A stretch of DNA of 64,000 bases from Calothrix sp. NIES-4101 (GTDB taxonomy: Bacteria; Cyanobacteriota; Cyanobacteriia; Cyanobacteriales; Nostocaceae): assembly GCA_004296455.1 (NCBI GenBank), contig AP018280.1, positions 3,100,001-3,164,000 of the forward strand, in the 5' to 3' direction. Below, piece after piece: positions 1-8,567 of the stretch. Each line of letters opens with the position of its first letter. The first letter of the stretch is position 1. Both the position numbers and the translations under genes were made by a program. The notes under the pieces were generated by a model. The model ran no database searches, was not told the DNA's origin, and saw only the letters and a program-made list of their open reading frames with translations.

Positions 1-314
1 CTACCACACCAGATGCGATCGCATTAGCAGCCACTTTAAAAATGGTGAGCGAATTGCGGGGTGTCAGAACAAATTACCGAATTTTATTAACTCTTGTACC
101 TCCCTATCCGAATAAATCTGGCGAAGAGGCTAGGGAGACATTGGAAGGTGCTGGATTACCTTTATTTAAGGCTGCTATTAGGCGCTTGACGGTGTTTCAA
201 ACTGCGGCTTTGGAGGGAGTACCTGTAAATGCGGTAAAGGACGCTTATGCGGGAATTGCGTGGCGTGGTTATGTGGAGGCGGGTAAGGAGATGTTGTCTT
301 CGGGAAGAATGTAG
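1..314 (+). CDS. ParA-family partition ATPase, C-terminal part (5' end outside window)
   Basis: The reading frame is open from the left edge of the window, so only about the last 104 residues are present and the start lies upstream. The visible part contains the ParA/Soj-type C-terminal pattern: a VPPYPNKSGEEARETLE stretch, GLPLFKAAIRRL, and a late AALEGVPVNAV segment. The Walker A region is not in view. ParA ATPases position plasmids or chromosomes through a DNA-binding centromere partner. A small ribbon-helix-helix gene follows 47 bases downstream in the same direction, the usual parA/parB-like layout of low-copy plasmids. A nearby recombinase gene suggests an integrated plasmid-like element, which is inference. 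Confidence 0.8.
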   Translation, partial: TTPDAIALAATLKMVSELRGVRTNYRILLTLVPPYPNKSGEEARETLEGAGLPLFKAAIRRLTVFQTAALEGVPVNAVKDAYAGIAWRGYVEAGKEMLSSGRM

Positions 315-361
315 TGTTATTTAATTTTTTCAAGAATTGAATTGAGGAGAGTATAAGTATT

Positions 362-622
362 ATGAGTGGTAAAAAGAGAGCAAGTCGGTTTGATGATTTA
401 ATTGATGCGGCGCGGAGTCGTCAACAACGGGATGATTTACCGTCTGTGGAAAGTAAAGTTGATGTTAAAAGTAAAAGTACTGACCCTAATTATATCCGCA
501 CAACTGTTTATTTACCTAAGCAATTACATAAGAGGATGAAGGCTGCTGCATTATTGCAAGATAAGCAAATGAGTGATGTTATTGCAGAATTGGTGGAGCA
601 GTGGTTGTTGACGCAAAGTTAG
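362..622 (+). CDS. Small ribbon-helix-helix DNA-binding protein, probable ParB-like partner of ParA
   Basis: This 86-residue protein has a charged, probably disordered N-terminal half. A compact C-terminal domain follows: IRTTVYLPKQLHKRMKAAAL, then a helix ending in VIAELVEQWL, which is the beta strand plus two helices of CopG/ParG-like ribbon-helix-helix proteins. A purine-rich GAGGAG ribosome site lies about 12 bases before the ATG. Its position directly after the ParA ATPase argues for a centromere-binding and autoregulatory role in a partition cassette, the strand binding DNA and the flexible tail stimulating the ATPase. An antitoxin of the same fold is the alternative, but no toxin gene lies next to it. 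Confidence 0.72.
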   Translation: MSGKKRASRFDDLIDAARSRQQRDDLPSVESKVDVKSKSTDPNYIRTTVYLPKQLHKRMKAAALLQDKQMSDVIAELVEQWLLTQS

Positions 623-925
623 TTTTTATCTCAGGTTTGTCTTGAGAATAATCAAAAATGATTCGCCAGACTTGATATTAATTGTTAACAGAATAATTGA
701 TTTATTATTGGGGAATCATCAGAAATTAAATATCCTTGTTTTTGTAGGGTGTGTTGGGCATAAGGCGTAATACACCATTATATAAAGTAATAGAATTGAG
801 TAATTTGTTTTTTTATTTCCATGAGTTTATGTTGTTTTAATGAGACCATTTATAAAGTTACTAATTACACTTCAATAAATTGAAGCTTAGTTGAGTTTAT
901 AAATAGCCCCTAATCTAGTCATTAA
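623..925. other. AT-rich intergenic spacer without a gene
   Basis: About 300 bases separate the partition-like pair from the convergent lipoprotein gene. I see no open frame of note. A short stretch near 747-780, around GTAGGGTGTGTTGGGCATAA, resembles the dispersed intergenic repeats common in Nostocales genomes. Confidence 0.4.
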
Positions 926-1645
926 CTAAAGTGCAATTTCTTCACCTTTCTCGGTAAAGCGGACATCTTTAATGTTCCATTGGCTATTACTTGTCAAAGT
1001 TTTACGAAGACTGCCAAATAAAGCAAATTGTTCACAACTTGAAAGGGAAGTGAGAATACGTTTGGAATTTGGAGATAATCGTAAATCAACAGTAGCAATA
1101 CCATTATTGACGTTAACACGGTATCCAGATAGGCTAAAATCGCCATTATCGCGTCCTTCCAAAACCTTACCTACTGCCCCAACTACTGGAGCCTGTGCGG
1201 AAACTGGTATCTTTTGAGGGACTAATTCCTGACACTGCGAATCACTCGTATAAACTGTAACTTCTGTTGTTTTACCTCTAGGTGTTTGGGCTGCGGAGGG
1301 AATAGCACTGTAACTCACTCCTATTTTCGATGAATTAGATGTGCTTGGCTTAGTCTTTTCCTGAGCTTCTTCTCGTGTTTTTTCTCTTAACTTAGCGACA
1401 CTTGGGGATGGCGTTGGAGATTGGGTATTGCTAATTTCTGGAGTTTCACTGCTTGGTGTTGCCGAAGAGGCGACAGGTGGTATGGTGTCAACCGGGGCAG
1501 TATTCTCTGTTGCCGTTGGTGCGGGGGTTTCGCTACTGCGATTATTGGCGGTAGGGTTAGATGCACAACTGCTGACACTAGCTGTAATCACTGCAATAAG
1601 CAAGGGAAGTATGTACTTTTTCTCTGCATTCATGGATTTTCTCAT
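926..1645 (-). CDS. GerMN-domain lipoprotein
   Basis: This 239-residue protein starts with a charged N-terminus and a hydrophobic stretch ending in ITASVSSCAS, a plausible lipobox with the lipidated Cys near residue 28. A long Thr/Pro/Ser-rich linker follows to about residue 110. The C-terminal part (about 125-239) carries a GerMN-like pattern: TEVTVYTSDSQCQELVP, then VNVNNGIATVDL and an SLSSCEQFALFGSLRKTL segment. GerMN domains occur in spore GerM and in many cyanobacterial envelope lipoproteins of unknown function. The first ATG is preceded by GCAGGAGC, a good ribosome site 4 bases upstream; an internal Met at residue 5 is the alternative. It is likely anchored in the cell envelope. It runs convergent to the partition-like genes. 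Confidence 0.75.
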   Translation of the reverse strand: MRKSMNAEKKYILPLLIAVITASVSSCASNPTANNRSSETPAPTATENTAPVDTIPPVASSATPSSETPEISNTQSPTPSPSVAKLREKTREEAQEKTKPSTSNSSKIGVSYSAIPSAAQTPRGKTTEVTVYTSDSQCQELVPQKIPVSAQAPVVGAVGKVLEGRDNGDFSLSGYRVNVNNGIATVDLRLSPNSKRILTSLSSCEQFALFGSLRKTLTSNSQWNIKDVRFTEKGEEIAL

Positions 1646-1860
1646 GCTCCTGCTGCCGTGGGAGTTAAACTTTAATTTCAGTGTGAGGAGCGATATTTCC
1701 GTATAATTTTGTGGTTTTGAAAAAAAGGTAAGAAAGACACAGTAGTCAATCGTAAACTATTTTGTGCTTGGTGCGATCGCAATTCTCTATTCCAATCGCC
1801 AATGATGTTTTATTATTTGCTAACAGTTTGTGTCTATTTGGATGTATTAACTAATAGCCT

Positions 1861-3333
1861 ATGTTTAGCACAGAAACTAGTACATATGACCCTCGGAAGG
1901 CGGAGTGGGAAGGGATATCGATAGAGAAATGGGAAGCTGCTAAATGGAAGCAGTGGAAGGCGAAATATCCGGCGACGGATGATTTGGTGAAGATAGAGCG
2001 GGAATATCTACGAATTAAGCATAGTGTGCAGGTTGCTAATTCGGCGTTAAGTTTGGAAAGAGTGAAGGTTAAGATTAAACTAACCAGTGCTAAATCTATT
2101 GGTTTACAGGGTACTTTTCCCTGCAAAGTTGGTGATGTGGGTAAGAATGGTAGTTTAAATAAACAATATACAATTTCTTTAGGTTTTACTGCCAATGATG
2201 TGGGTGTGAAAGCATCTGTGGCAAAAGCTCGTGAACTCGATTTATTATTAATTACTAAGCAATTTCAATGGACTCCGGAATTATTGGGGAAGCAAGCTCA
2301 AAACACTCAAAGTCAGTTTTTGATAGCAGAGAATAAACCAGAGAAGTTAATTAAAGAATTAATTCAGGAATATGAACAGGAGTTTTGGAAAACTCATATT
2401 AAAAATCGTCAAGGTTTAAGAACTTGGGATAGTCATTATCTGCGGCATTTGAAAAAGTTACCGCCAGATATGCCATTAAATTTGGAGTCTTTAGAAGCAG
2501 CCTTAGATAAAACAAAGCCAAATACATCATCACGCTTTTTTTTATCTTGGCAATTAAAGAAATTTTGTGATTTCTGTGGGTTTGATGGCGTTAAAACTGT
2601 TGATTCATACGCTACTCCAAAACCCCATCCTGCGATTAGAAGAATTCCCCATGACGAAGAAATTATTCAAGGATTTGATTTAATCGGCACTCCCCTTTCT
2701 CCGTTTGCTAGTAAAGATAATATTACTTTCCCGGAACAATGGCAATGGGCATATGGTATGTTGGCTACATATGGATTAAGACCTCATGAATTATTTGCCA
2801 TTGATTTAGATGCTTTTACTGCGTCAGAAAATACCTTTCATTTACTACGATTAAATCCCAGTTTGACGGAAGGAACTAAAACTGGAGAAAGAAATTGTGG
2901 TGTTCCTCCTATACATCCCCATTGGGTAAAGTTATTCGATTTGCAGAATGTGAAACCTCCGACAATTGGGGGAAAATTAAGTAATCAAACAGCAAAATTA
3001 CAGATTCGATTTCGCAATGTCAATTTAGATTTTCGTCCCTACGATTTGCGTCATGCTTTTGCTATCCGTGGACATCGTTTACAAGTCCCCATTAAAACTA
3101 TGGCTGATTATATGGGACATACGGTACAGGAACATACGCGAACCTATCAACGCTGGATGAGTGAGGATGCGAATTTGGAGATTTATAAGGAAGTGGTAAT
3201 TAATCGGATGGCTTCGAGTAAGGAAGTGATGAAGGAGAAAATTCGGGAGTTGGAAGCTGAGAATTTGGCTTTGAGGGGTGAGAATGAGGCTTTAAAGGGG
3301 ATTTTGCGACAACATCAATTAGGGGAATTTTGA
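1861..3333 (+). CDS. Tyrosine site-specific recombinase with R-Y-R-Y type active site
   Basis: This 490-residue protein has a C-terminal phage-integrase catalytic domain. Visible catalytic positions are Arg307 (TYGLRPHEL), Tyr394 and Arg397 in RPYDLRHAF where most integrases have HxxR, His420 (DYMGHT) and the nucleophile Tyr429 (RTYQRWM). Replacement of the box-II His by Tyr is, as I recall, a hallmark of the XisA/XisC excisases that remove DNA elements during heterocyst differentiation. The N-terminal half would bind core DNA. The last 50 residues form a leucine-rich coiled coil (IRELEAENLALRGENEALK). An in-frame TAG lies two codons before the ATG, fixing the earliest start, but no clear ribosome site is visible. 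It could mobilise the surrounding element. Confidence 0.85.
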   Translation: MFSTETSTYDPRKAEWEGISIEKWEAAKWKQWKAKYPATDDLVKIEREYLRIKHSVQVANSALSLERVKVKIKLTSAKSIGLQGTFPCKVGDVGKNGSLNKQYTISLGFTANDVGVKASVAKARELDLLLITKQFQWTPELLGKQAQNTQSQFLIAENKPEKLIKELIQEYEQEFWKTHIKNRQGLRTWDSHYLRHLKKLPPDMPLNLESLEAALDKTKPNTSSRFFLSWQLKKFCDFCGFDGVKTVDSYATPKPHPAIRRIPHDEEIIQGFDLIGTPLSPFASKDNITFPEQWQWAYGMLATYGLRPHELFAIDLDAFTASENTFHLLRLNPSLTEGTKTGERNCGVPPIHPHWVKLFDLQNVKPPTIGGKLSNQTAKLQIRFRNVNLDFRPYDLRHAFAIRGHRLQVPIKTMADYMGHTVQEHTRTYQRWMSEDANLEIYKEVVINRMASSKEVMKEKIRELEAENLALRGENEALKGILRQHQLGEF

Positions 3334-3426
3334 TAATTACTCTTTGCATCTAGATGTTTAAGTTCTATAGGTTTTATATAAATGTTTAGATGTATAAATA
3401 AGGCGATACGCCAAAAACCTATTGCA

Positions 3427-4005
3427 TCATTGCCAAATTATCTGTAAATCTAAAATAAACTCTGGTAATACATCCTCACCTGATAATTGCGTGGGATTGT
3501 CTAACACTTCTACAGGTTTTCCTAAGCGATATATTTCAACTTGATGTAATTTACGGTTAATTAACCAGCCTAGTCTTACCCCGTTACTCATATATTCTTG
3601 CATTTTCGCTTGAGTTTCCTTGAGACTGTCGGTTGGTGACATTAGCTCTAGGACGAAATCAGGGGCGATGGGGGGAAATTTTTCTTGTTCTTCGGTAGTA
3701 AGTGTGTTCCATCTTTCATTACTAATCCAGGAGACATCGGGAGAACGATTTGCACCATTAGGTAATTGGAAGCAGGTTGAGGAATCGAATAATACACCTA
3801 GTTTTGCCTGGCGATTCCATATCCCAAAATCGGTGTTTATTTCGGAGTTTATTTTTCCTGTTTCTCCTCCGGTTGGTGGCATAATTACAATTTCCCCGTT
3901 GCTGTTGCGTTCAAATTTAATCTCAGGATTATTCCGGCAAAGCTGGTAAAATTGCTCGTCGGTAAGTTTAATGATGTGGTTGAGGTTGATTGTGATGGCT
4001 GTCAT
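3427..4005 (-). CDS. Uma2-family (PD-(D/E)XK-like) putative restriction endonuclease
   Basis: This 192-residue protein fits the cyanobacterial Uma2/DUF820 family in length and pattern. An N-terminal LTDEQFYQLCRNNPEIKFE helix is followed by GEIVIMPPTGGETG, then the nuclease core with SPDVSWI (metal-binding Asp) and PDFVLELMSPTDS (acidic Glu), and a late helix ETQAKMQEYMSNG. The fold belongs to the PD-(D/E)XK nucleases. These proteins are expanded in cyanobacteria, often beside mobile DNA, and their cellular role is not settled. It stands alone here, convergent with the recombinase gene. Confidence 0.85.
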   Translation of the reverse strand: MTAITINLNHIIKLTDEQFYQLCRNNPEIKFERNSNGEIVIMPPTGGETGKINSEINTDFGIWNRQAKLGVLFDSSTCFQLPNGANRSPDVSWISNERWNTLTTEEQEKFPPIAPDFVLELMSPTDSLKETQAKMQEYMSNGVRLGWLINRKLHQVEIYRLGKPVEVLDNPTQLSGEDVLPEFILDLQIIWQ

Positions 4006-4059
4006 GGGGATGACGGTAGTATAGCTGTGATTTCAGCGTAGCTTAATTTTTAGGAAGAT

Positions 4060-4142
4060 ATGCAGACTCAGGAAACCGGGTTTTTCTTTGCATCTACATG
4101 ATAATAATTTGACGCATCACCGATGAAAACCTGGTTTCTCCC
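4060..4142. repeat. REP-like pair of AAACCGGGTTT-type palindromes
   Basis: A GAAACCGGGTTTTT motif near 4072 and an AAAACCTGGTTTC motif near 4126 form an imperfect inverted pair with about 40 bases between. The same palindromic core recurs near 24581-24608 and near 27911, so it is a dispersed intergenic repeat of this genome, probably also able to form a hairpin between the convergent neighbouring genes. Confidence 0.5.
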
Positions 4143-4278
4143 CTTTGCCAATGCTGGATGAAGTCAGGGTATTTGTGGTTTTTGCGTGGTGGGAGAAATC
4201 AAAAAAATCGATCCGCCGTCAGGTGGAAAAGAGAGGGAAAAGTAAAGAAGTGTAAAGGGAAAAAGGGGAAGGGAGTCC

Positions 4279-5940
4279 TCACGCAAGAACCACAACCATA
4301 CGAAAACCCACATCGTAGAGGATGTTGGCGCGTTCCGCCCTATTGAAGCTGTAGCGGGACGCGGAACGGCAGAGACTAGGTTCGTAGAACCAGGAACCAC
4401 CACGCAGTACCTTTCTTTGATTATCATTACCACTTAATCTAGCACTGCCATCTGTTGGAGCTTGGTTATAATTATCATTCCAAACGTCTTCACACCATTC
4501 CCACACATTTCCATGCATGTCGTACAAACCAAAGGCATTTGGTGGAAATTGTCCGACTTCTGTTGTTTCTTTTCTGTAAACTCCCTGGGGTGCAGAACCA
4601 TAAGGTGTTGCAGTGCCATTGTAATTCGCCAAATCAGTGGTTATTGTCTCCCCAAAGTAAAATGGTGTTGTCGTGCCTGCACGGCAAGCATATTCCCATT
4701 CAGCCTCGCTAGGTAATCTGTAAGTTCTTCCAGTTTTCTGGCTCAACTTTTGACAAAATTCCACTGCATCATCCCAATATACATTTTCCACAGGTTTATT
4801 TGCACCTTTGAATCTAGCAGGGTTATTTCCCATAATTGCTTGATACTGCGCTTGGGTGACTACATACCTCCCCATGAAGAAACCTGGTACTGTAACTTGG
4901 CGCTGGGGACTTTCATTTGTGCTTCTCTCTGCTTCACTTTCTGGAGAACCCATTGTAAATGTTCCTCCGGGTATCTGTACCATCTCCAAGATGACACCAT
5001 TCCCCAAGTCTTCAGCTAAATATCGCGCTTGCAGGTTGCGAGGGTTGGTAATATTTCCCTTTGCATCTACGGTGACGGTTTTAAAGGAAAAGCTTTGTAG
5101 TGATAAATTCGATGGTGTTGTTGAGGATGAGTCAGATTTTCCTAAAATACCTGAATTTCCTTTTTGGGTATCCCACATAGATATCCTGCCAGCGACAACA
5201 GCTAACCCAAACCCTGCACCAACCCAGCCCAAAGTTTTCAAAGTTTGCCGACGGGATATGTCTGTTCCTGGCTGTGTAAATGTTTGCTGCGTTTTGACTT
5301 TTGGTTTTGCCCTTAACCCGGCAACTGCCTCCAATGCTTGCGTTGCTGTAGGATACCTCTCTCCCGAACGATACCGTACCATCCCATCCAATACCTTCGC
5401 GGTTTTCTCACTCACATTTCCCCAATTACGCCAAATTATCTCATCATTTTTGGGGTCTTTTGGTAGTTGATGTGGTTGTATCCCTGTCAGGGCATAGATT
5501 CCCAGTATCCCTACTGCATACACATCACTACACAACTTGGGTTGTCCCAATGCTTGCTCACTAGGCATATATCCGGGTGTCCCAATGGCAATTGTCGAGG
5601 TTACTTGTCCCTGACTCATGGATAAACTTTTGATTTCCTTCACGGCACCAAAATCAATCAGGATTATTTTCCCATCGCTACGCCGCATGATATTTGCTGG
5701 TTTGATGTCACGATGGATGACGTTGTTTTGGTGGATGACTGCGAGAACTTCTAATATTTCCTGTAATAACTGAATAGTATCGGCTTCGCTGAGTTTTTCG
5801 CCGGGGATGATTTCATAACTCAAGTCTTTGCCGTCAATAAATTCTTGAACTAGGTAAAATTCGCTGTTTTCTTGGAAGTGTTCACTGAGCTTGGGTATCT
5901 GGGGTACCCCTGTTAAGGTGTACTCCTCAAAATGGTACAT
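4279..5940 (-). pseudogene. Ser/Thr kinase-FGE protein, 3' fragment cut off by an IS4-family insertion
   Basis: This is the distal part of a kinase gene whose start lies at 7792. It holds the C-terminal kinase lobe (HRDIKPAN catalytic loop, DFGAVKE) and a linker with SRRQTLKTLGWVGAGFGLAV, a twin-arginine-like motif with a membrane segment. A formylglycine-generating-enzyme/sulfatase-modifying domain follows (IPGGTFTMGS, YRLPSEAEWEYACRAGT, MHGNVWEWCEDVW). The first 12 codons of the open frame (5905-5940) are IS sequence. Removing the IS and one target copy rejoins the halves in frame into a 618-residue protein (4279-5904 plus 7562-7792). The surviving ORF lacks the ATP-binding lobe but keeps the whole FGE domain. 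Its ATG directly follows the transposase stop codon. FGE-type domains here are generally not true sulfatase activators; the output is unknown. Confidence 0.85.
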
Positions 5941-7550
5941 TTAGGTCTGTAAAGGTTGCAGGATGGGAGTTTCAACCAGGTTAGAAGTTTGTTGTTCTAC
6001 TCTAGACTGCTTGCAGTCGCGTTGTTTCTCAGCCAGAAGTCGAGCAGTGGAGACGTGAGGACGGTTAGGTTCTCTTTCTCTTTTTGGTTGGGGCTTTTTT
6101 TCGGCTTTAGGACTGGAAGCAAAGCGTTTGAGGTCAACTGTCGCAGCCCATTGTTTTAATAACTCGGCAAAAGCAGGTAAACTCAGATGGTTTAAAAATT
6201 TCCATTCAACGTCGGGAATCGCAATCATCATACCCGTGTAGGTACTTTGAATTTCCTCAACTAAATAGTAATTAGAAACACCTGCATCAATTTTTCCTTG
6301 CCCATGGACGCTACGCAATGCTGATTTAATCACAGATAAAATATTGTAGGCAACTAGTGCCATGCAAAAGCTGAATAAAGCGGCTCTGGGATAACCTAAA
6401 GTCTTAATTTCGCATTCTAGAGTATCGCTAACGACTTGAAATAAACCCTCAACACTCCAACGTTTAAGGTAAATATTTGAGATTACAATGGGAGAAGCAT
6501 TTTCTTTTCTGAGGTTGCAAAAAACTGCCACTTCAGTATCTCCATCGCGAGTTGGCTCATTTAAACGAACAACAACACGACGAGATTTTATCGATTCTCC
6601 TTCATATTCAATCATCACATCCTGCTCGAAAACTTTGCCTGTTGCACTATCACATATTTCCTTTAATTCTCCTAATTCTTTATAAGGCATCGATGCATGT
6701 TGGCGAATCACAAAGTAAGCTTTTCTCTTTGCAATTTCAACTAGAAACATACAGGTACAAAAATTTCTATCTCCCACCCAAACATCATTCTTTTCCACAG
6801 TTTCTAATACTTGGCTAAATAATGCTCTTTCCTGGGTATAAGCATCCTCACATGGGAATTGATCGATTGCCAGCATTAATATTGGGTCAAGCACAACTAG
6901 AGATTTTCCTGGTAATGGTCCACCATTCACTGAGCGTAAAACCGAAAGCCTATGCTCTGTTGCTACCAGGTTATTTCCATCAATTATCTTGATTCGATAA
7001 CCAGGTAAAATTGCTGGCTGTTCTCCTCCTAACTCCGATATAATCGGTGCCAATTCTTTACTGCTATAACGTACTAAAGCTTGAGAAACTGAGGGTTCGA
7101 TACCGTTAATTTTACTGTAGAAAGCAACACGGGAAACTCCTATTTGCTTAGAAAATGCCTTGTACGCTGCGCTAATTGATGGCCGGATGTTACATACGAC
7201 TAAACTCATTATTCCCACTACTGTCGAAAACAATAATTCCTGTGTATATTGCTTTTCTCGCGTTGCTTCAAATAATTCATCTAATTTTTCGGCGCTGAAA
7301 ATTCTTTCTAATGTTGCTCTCAGCATTACCGTTACCGGAGATACTTCAATAAAACGCTCGAAAATTGAACTCAGCATGACACAGCACCCATCAATTATCG
7401 TTACCTTCTCAACCTATAATCTCATGTTTGACCTTCTATGAATTGTTGGTTATTTTTTGCTGTTCTTTGATTAATATTGGTATATTTTCTTGTACCACAA
7501 TGGTTTCAGCCTTTTACTGGTTCATTTTTTAGTACACCTTAACAGGGGTA
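5905..7550 (-). mobile_element. IS4-family insertion sequence, complete
   Basis: The element is 1646 bp. Its ends are perfect 20-bp inverted repeats, TACCCCTGTTAAGGTGTACT at 5905-5924 and its complement at 7531-7550. It is flanked by an 11-bp direct repeat GGTATCTGGGG at 5894-5904 and 7551-7561, the target duplication; a duplication of this size fits the IS4 family. It carries one intact transposase gene on the minus strand. It interrupts a kinase-FGE gene, and precise loss would restore that gene. Identical ends and an intact transposase suggest a recent insertion. Confidence 0.93.
5941..7377 (-). CDS. IS4-family transposase
   Basis: This 478-residue DDE transposase is intact. Catalytic acidic residues appear as Asp133 (IIDGNNL), Asp203 (WVGDRNF) and Glu310 in the YLKRWSVE motif, which matches the Y-x2-R-x3-E signature of IS4-type enzymes. 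The C-terminus is basic and Gln/Pro-rich. The gene fills most of the element, ending 16 bases inside the left inverted repeat. Its TAA stop abuts the ATG of the truncated kinase-FGE frame (TAAATG in transcription direction), so a transposase transcript could also translate the downstream fragment. That coupling is inference. Confidence 0.95.
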   Translation of the reverse strand: MLSSIFERFIEVSPVTVMLRATLERIFSAEKLDELFEATREKQYTQELLFSTVVGIMSLVVCNIRPSISAAYKAFSKQIGVSRVAFYSKINGIEPSVSQALVRYSSKELAPIISELGGEQPAILPGYRIKIIDGNNLVATEHRLSVLRSVNGGPLPGKSLVVLDPILMLAIDQFPCEDAYTQERALFSQVLETVEKNDVWVGDRNFCTCMFLVEIAKRKAYFVIRQHASMPYKELGELKEICDSATGKVFEQDVMIEYEGESIKSRRVVVRLNEPTRDGDTEVAVFCNLRKENASPIVISNIYLKRWSVEGLFQVVSDTLECEIKTLGYPRAALFSFCMALVAYNILSVIKSALRSVHGQGKIDAGVSNYYLVEEIQSTYTGMMIAIPDVEWKFLNHLSLPAFAELLKQWAATVDLKRFASSPKAEKKPQPKREREPNRPHVSTARLLAEKQRDCKQSRVEQQTSNLVETPILQPLQT

Positions 7551-7792
7551 GGTATCTGGGGGTGTAGGTTTCCTAGTTTGTACAAGGTGCTAGCTTCACG
7601 TTCAAATAGTTCTTTTGCTAGTTTTAATACTGCTGGCTCTGGGTTACTGGGTTGTAAATGCTTGACAACGCATTTAGGTTTCGGGGTGGTGGGTATATTT
7701 AAATCTTCTGCCAGATAGGTTGCACCAAATCCGCCTCTACCGAGTATTTTGATGATTTTATATCGGTTGCGGAGTATTTGACCGATTTGCAT
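7529..7792 (-). pseudogene. Ser/Thr kinase-FGE protein, 5' fragment (ATP-binding lobe)
   Basis: This fragment carries the start of the interrupted kinase: ILRNRYKIIKILGRGGFGAT (glycine-rich loop), YLAED, the Lys of CVVKHL, and KELFEREASTLYKLGNLHP. The genuine coding part runs 7792 down to the target duplication at 7551-7561; the last codons (TPVKVY, stop) come from the IS right end. Normal cyanobacterial homologues continue directly to a HPQIPKL-like sequence, which is exactly what reappears at the start of the 3' fragment. As it stands the product would be an 87-residue fragment without catalytic residues and thus inactive as a kinase. Confidence 0.85.
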
Positions 7793-8567
7793 AGATTTAC
7801 CTAAATGGCTTGTCGATTGTTTTTATTCTGCCATATCTGAGTTTGATTCTGAATTTTAAGGCTAATCCTACCGATATCTTGGAAAATCCCTAAAAATGCG
7901 ATCGCATTTTTAGGGAGTATGTCCAGTGGAGGGGTTTATTCTTCACGGAAAACTCTGGGGCATCTTGCCCACGTGAGCGAGACGCTCACACTACTATTCA
8001 ATTCTCACAAAATAAATATAATTACGTATTAATTAACTTAATTCCGTAACCTTTTAAATAAGCTCTTAGAATCAAATATTACTGATTTAATCGAGGTAGT
8101 TACTACAATTGTTATCTCTAATCTCGTGAATATCTAAATATATTTTTATCTACATTGATTGCGTCTGAGAATAAAAAATATTTTTCTTCGTTAAATTAAC
8201 TACAACGAGTTCATTACCCGATATAATTTATCAGTCTTCTATTCATCTCCAATTTTATTCTTGCTCTCAAGTAAGCAATTATTTCCCTGTGGATGAGATA
8301 GATACAAGAAAAACATATAATGCCTTTAATATCTTGTGATTCCATAATATATATGCTGACACCTCAATTCCTCGAAGAATCCTGCTACTCTTTGGGTACA
8401 ATGTGCGATCGCATCTAAAATAATTATGAATTTCCATAACACGATTTATGCAAAAAGTCAAGAAAAATAGTTAATTTTGGGTCAAAAAGAGGGATTAAAA
8501 AGTAAGAAATAATTAAGAAAGAGGATTTTGTGGAAAACCTAGAAGTATTGCAGAGAGGGGAAAGTAG
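7793..8567. other. 775-bp intergenic region between divergent genes
   Basis: Besides the palindrome at 7887-7916, it contains a dispersed cyanobacterial repeat near 7960-7996 with a perfect hairpin (GTGAGCGAGACGCTCAC at 7973-7989). The remainder to 8567 is strongly AT-rich. I see no convincing gene. The segment must hold the promoters of the divergent kinase and rsmA genes. Confidence 0.5.
7887..7916. repeat. 30-bp perfect palindrome centred on a HIP1 site
   Basis: The sequence from TCCCTAAAAATGC to GCATTTTTAGGGA is self-complementary over 30 bases with GCGATCGC at its centre. It lies 95 bases upstream of the interrupted kinase start. It could be an extruding hairpin, an operator, or an expanded HIP1 repeat. 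Confidence 0.6.

Noticed and set aside
4158-4346. Plus-strand frame and inverted repeat at the end of the kinase-FGE gene
   Set aside because: The 4172-4188 sequence resembles the gene's own 3' end in inverted orientation (TTGTGGTTTTTGCGTG against TTGTGGTTCTTGCGTG). It is too short to call a duplicated gene end, and the frame overlaps the real gene antisense.
8279-8461. 60-codon minus-strand frame upstream of rsmA
   Set aside because: No ribosome site, no recognisable domain, AT-rich spacer composition, and it would run through a HIP1 site in non-coding surroundings.
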